DNA from: Brachyhypopomus gauderio | Lineage: Eukaryota; Chordata; Actinopteri; Gymnotiformes; Hypopomidae | Direction of reading: 5' to 3' | Length of the DNA stretch: 64,000 nt | NCBI RefSeq assembly: GCF_052324685.1 | Contig: NC_135218.1 | Location: forward strand, 13,300,858 to 13,364,857 | Shown: positions 62,174-64,000 of the stretch, piece by piece | Layout: each line of letters starts with the position of its first letter | Position numbering within the stretch: position 1 is the first letter of the stretch | Position numbers and translations under genes: made by a program | The notes under the pieces: model-generated | The model's input: the letters and a program-made list of their open reading frames with translations, nothing else | Database searches by the model: none | What the model was told of the DNA's origin: nothing

Positions 62174-64000
62174 AAGCCTCCGTGCTATTACGCGCTTGAA
62201 CACTGGGAGTCCCTGTAATCTCACTGGTGTGATAATGCCCCTGGAAGAGATTCTCTGCTCACACTATACATTTCAAACTAAGTGGTTACTGCCTTTCAGC
62301 CTTCGGTTTAGGCTTTAAGTTTCATTGTTTAGAAGAAAAAAAAGGTCAATCAGCAAATAGTTCATCCATCTGTACACATACTGCCCATAATTAGCGTTTG
62401 AAGAAACACGGTCTGTTAGGAACTGTGATCACATGGTAGTTTTCACACGCTTGCTGCTGTTTGGATGAGCACAAGCAGAAGCACTAAGTGACCTTAAATG
62501 ACTCTGCAAGTTGAATCAGCACCAATGAAGAGCACCTGCCTCAAAGCCTATGAGAGCACACTGCAATGTTCCCTTTTGCACCCAAAGAACATCAATAAAC
62601 CATTAGCTAGGTGAGAGTGGGGAGTCTGAGTCAGAGGCTTTAGCATTCTTTTAAAAATGTGTTATAAATGACTTCTATTACTGATAGGACAGAAGGAGAG
62701 AAGAAATGTCTTTTTGTCTTTACTCAATCCTTGTGCAATTACATGTCCTTTTTGTCAGTGGGATTAGTGATACTGGAGTGGTTTGTGGTTCTGATGTTTT
62801 AAAACCAACCTGGGGGAATGAGCTGGGTAGAGAGGAAGGTGGAACCGGTAGGGCTCAGGGGAGACATGTGGCTAACTCAAAGCATCTGATGACCTTTGGT
62901 TTCAGAATCAACAACATTTAATGGTACATTTAACATGTTCTCTGCTTTGATTGATTGAACCACTGTGTTCAGTCCGTGAAAAATCAAGCATGTCTATTAT
63001 TTTTTTTTCTTTCTCAAAGGAGGAATTATTTGATTACAGCCCAGAGATCAAATGAAACATCCAATTTCTACCAGGTGTAGACCTCTAATGAGAAAGACAA
63101 ACTGATGGTGGCAAGGAAAACGCCATTGGTTGAAGGAAGTAACCTTGGAAGGACCAGACTCAATGGAACCTCTCATGGATGATAAACATACACATATATA
63201 CTAGTAAATGGAAACAACTGCAAATGAATAATGTTTACATCAATAATTAGGTGACAGGTCAGGCATACTTTACTGTGGACTGTTTCAGTTTTGTATTGGT
63301 TGTCCTAAAGAACAGATGAACCAGAGCATTGACTTCAACATTCATACAATTGAGAGTCCAGGGCACCTTAATTCATGCAGGTATTGTATATTCCTCAGGC
63401 TTAGAAATGTGACTCAATGCAGCTCATTGATCTCCACACTTCTGCTCCGTCCCTACACCACGGTCCTCGTCCCAACATGCTTATGGTGGCCCCCTGGAGA
63501 GCAGTACATCGCTGACCGTGGCAAGTTCAATGTGCGGAGAAGCGGACCTTTTCCCAGCCCGTGGGTCGCTCTGCATCGGCGCTGGGAACATGGAGCCACG
63601 GGGGACCGGGACACTCTGTCCGCACAGAGCCTGCAGCTGGAGACGGGAGGAGACGTCCCCGTTTGTCCTCCACAGGACAACACTGCCTTCCCCTGCTGGA
63701 CACACATATATACACACACATTACGAACCTGTTTCAGTCATTATCTGCTTCAGTCACACGTGAAAAGAACCCAGATGGGGAGAGTTGACGGGCCGGGCTG
63801 AAACACAGAAGACTTCACCTTGGGCGGCTCTTTGTCCACGTGGATTTTAGCCAGGTAGCCGTTTGAATGGCAGGATGCGTGAAGGGCGGAGGCATGAGGG
63901 CATAAATCTGTGCCGTTATAATTCACCGGGATTAGCACCGGGGCGGATGTCAGTCACCCATCACGCTGTATGATGAGCTGACCTTGCTCCAGAGGCGTGT
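62173..64000. other. Intergenic, no gene recognised
   Basis: A GC-richer block at 63440-63960 is open in several frames on both strands at 63453-63801. None of the peptides resembles a family I know, and no convincing splice pair flanks it. It could be an exon of a gene beyond the window or a conserved regulatory element. Confidence 0.35.

Overview
This window is vertebrate nuclear DNA, almost certainly from a ray-finned (teleost) fish. Evidence seen directly: spliced genes with GT-AG introns, long AT-rich intergenic DNA, many CA/GT/TA microsatellites, minisatellites, and remnants of Tc1-type, hAT-like and LINE transposons of the kinds common in fish. The repeat mix looks otophysan-like, but that is inference. 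No bacterial, phage, CRISPR or operon-like system is present.

Layout: (1) 251-1251, the 3' end of a class IIa histone deacetylase on +, best read as hdac7. (2) 3506-5526 on -, slc48a1 (heme transporter HRG1), tail-to-tail with the HDAC; HDAC7 and SLC48A1 are also close together on human 12q13. (3) 6629-7808 on +, a two-exon gene I do not recognise. (4) 8176-9600, two nested or fused DNA-transposon wrecks. (5) 10909-19786 on -, a complete 12-exon bin2 with a GC-AG intron, a degenerate C-terminal SH3 domain and a 1-kb minisatellite in intron 2. (6) 19.8-27.4 kb, gene-poor and repeat-rich. (7) 29338-31638 on -, stk35, with an apparent 3' UTR intron reaching 27607. (8) 31.6-39.1 kb, gene-poor, with a 16-bp minisatellite at 36 kb and a possible cnga3 leader exon at 37.9 kb. 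(9) 39128-42963 on +, complete cnga3. (10) 46198-46434 on +, a possible small gene. (11) 46883-52136 on -, complete ube3a with its initiator ATG split by an intron and a CpG-rich promoter near 53.3 kb. (12) 53.4-64 kb, no gene recognised; it holds a LINE fragment, a Tc1-like fragment and another DNA-transposon tail.

The genes are not one pathway. They cover chromatin (hdac7), heme export from endolysosomes (slc48a1), membrane curvature (bin2), a nuclear-type Ser/Thr kinase (stk35), cone phototransduction (cnga3) and ubiquitin ligation (ube3a). Exon models were built by hand. In each multi-exon model reported as complete (slc48a1, bin2, stk35, cnga3, ube3a) all exon phases join, and total protein length agrees with the mammalian relative for slc48a1, bin2, cnga3 and ube3a.

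I found no convincing new multi-gene system. The most unusual observations are the His-to-Leu change at the HDAC active-site position, an AG|GTAAGT ratchet-like acceptor in the same gene, a transcribed palindromic MITE, an unrecognised gene whose stop codon lies inside its AATAAA signal, and a minisatellite with a polar two-variant pattern.
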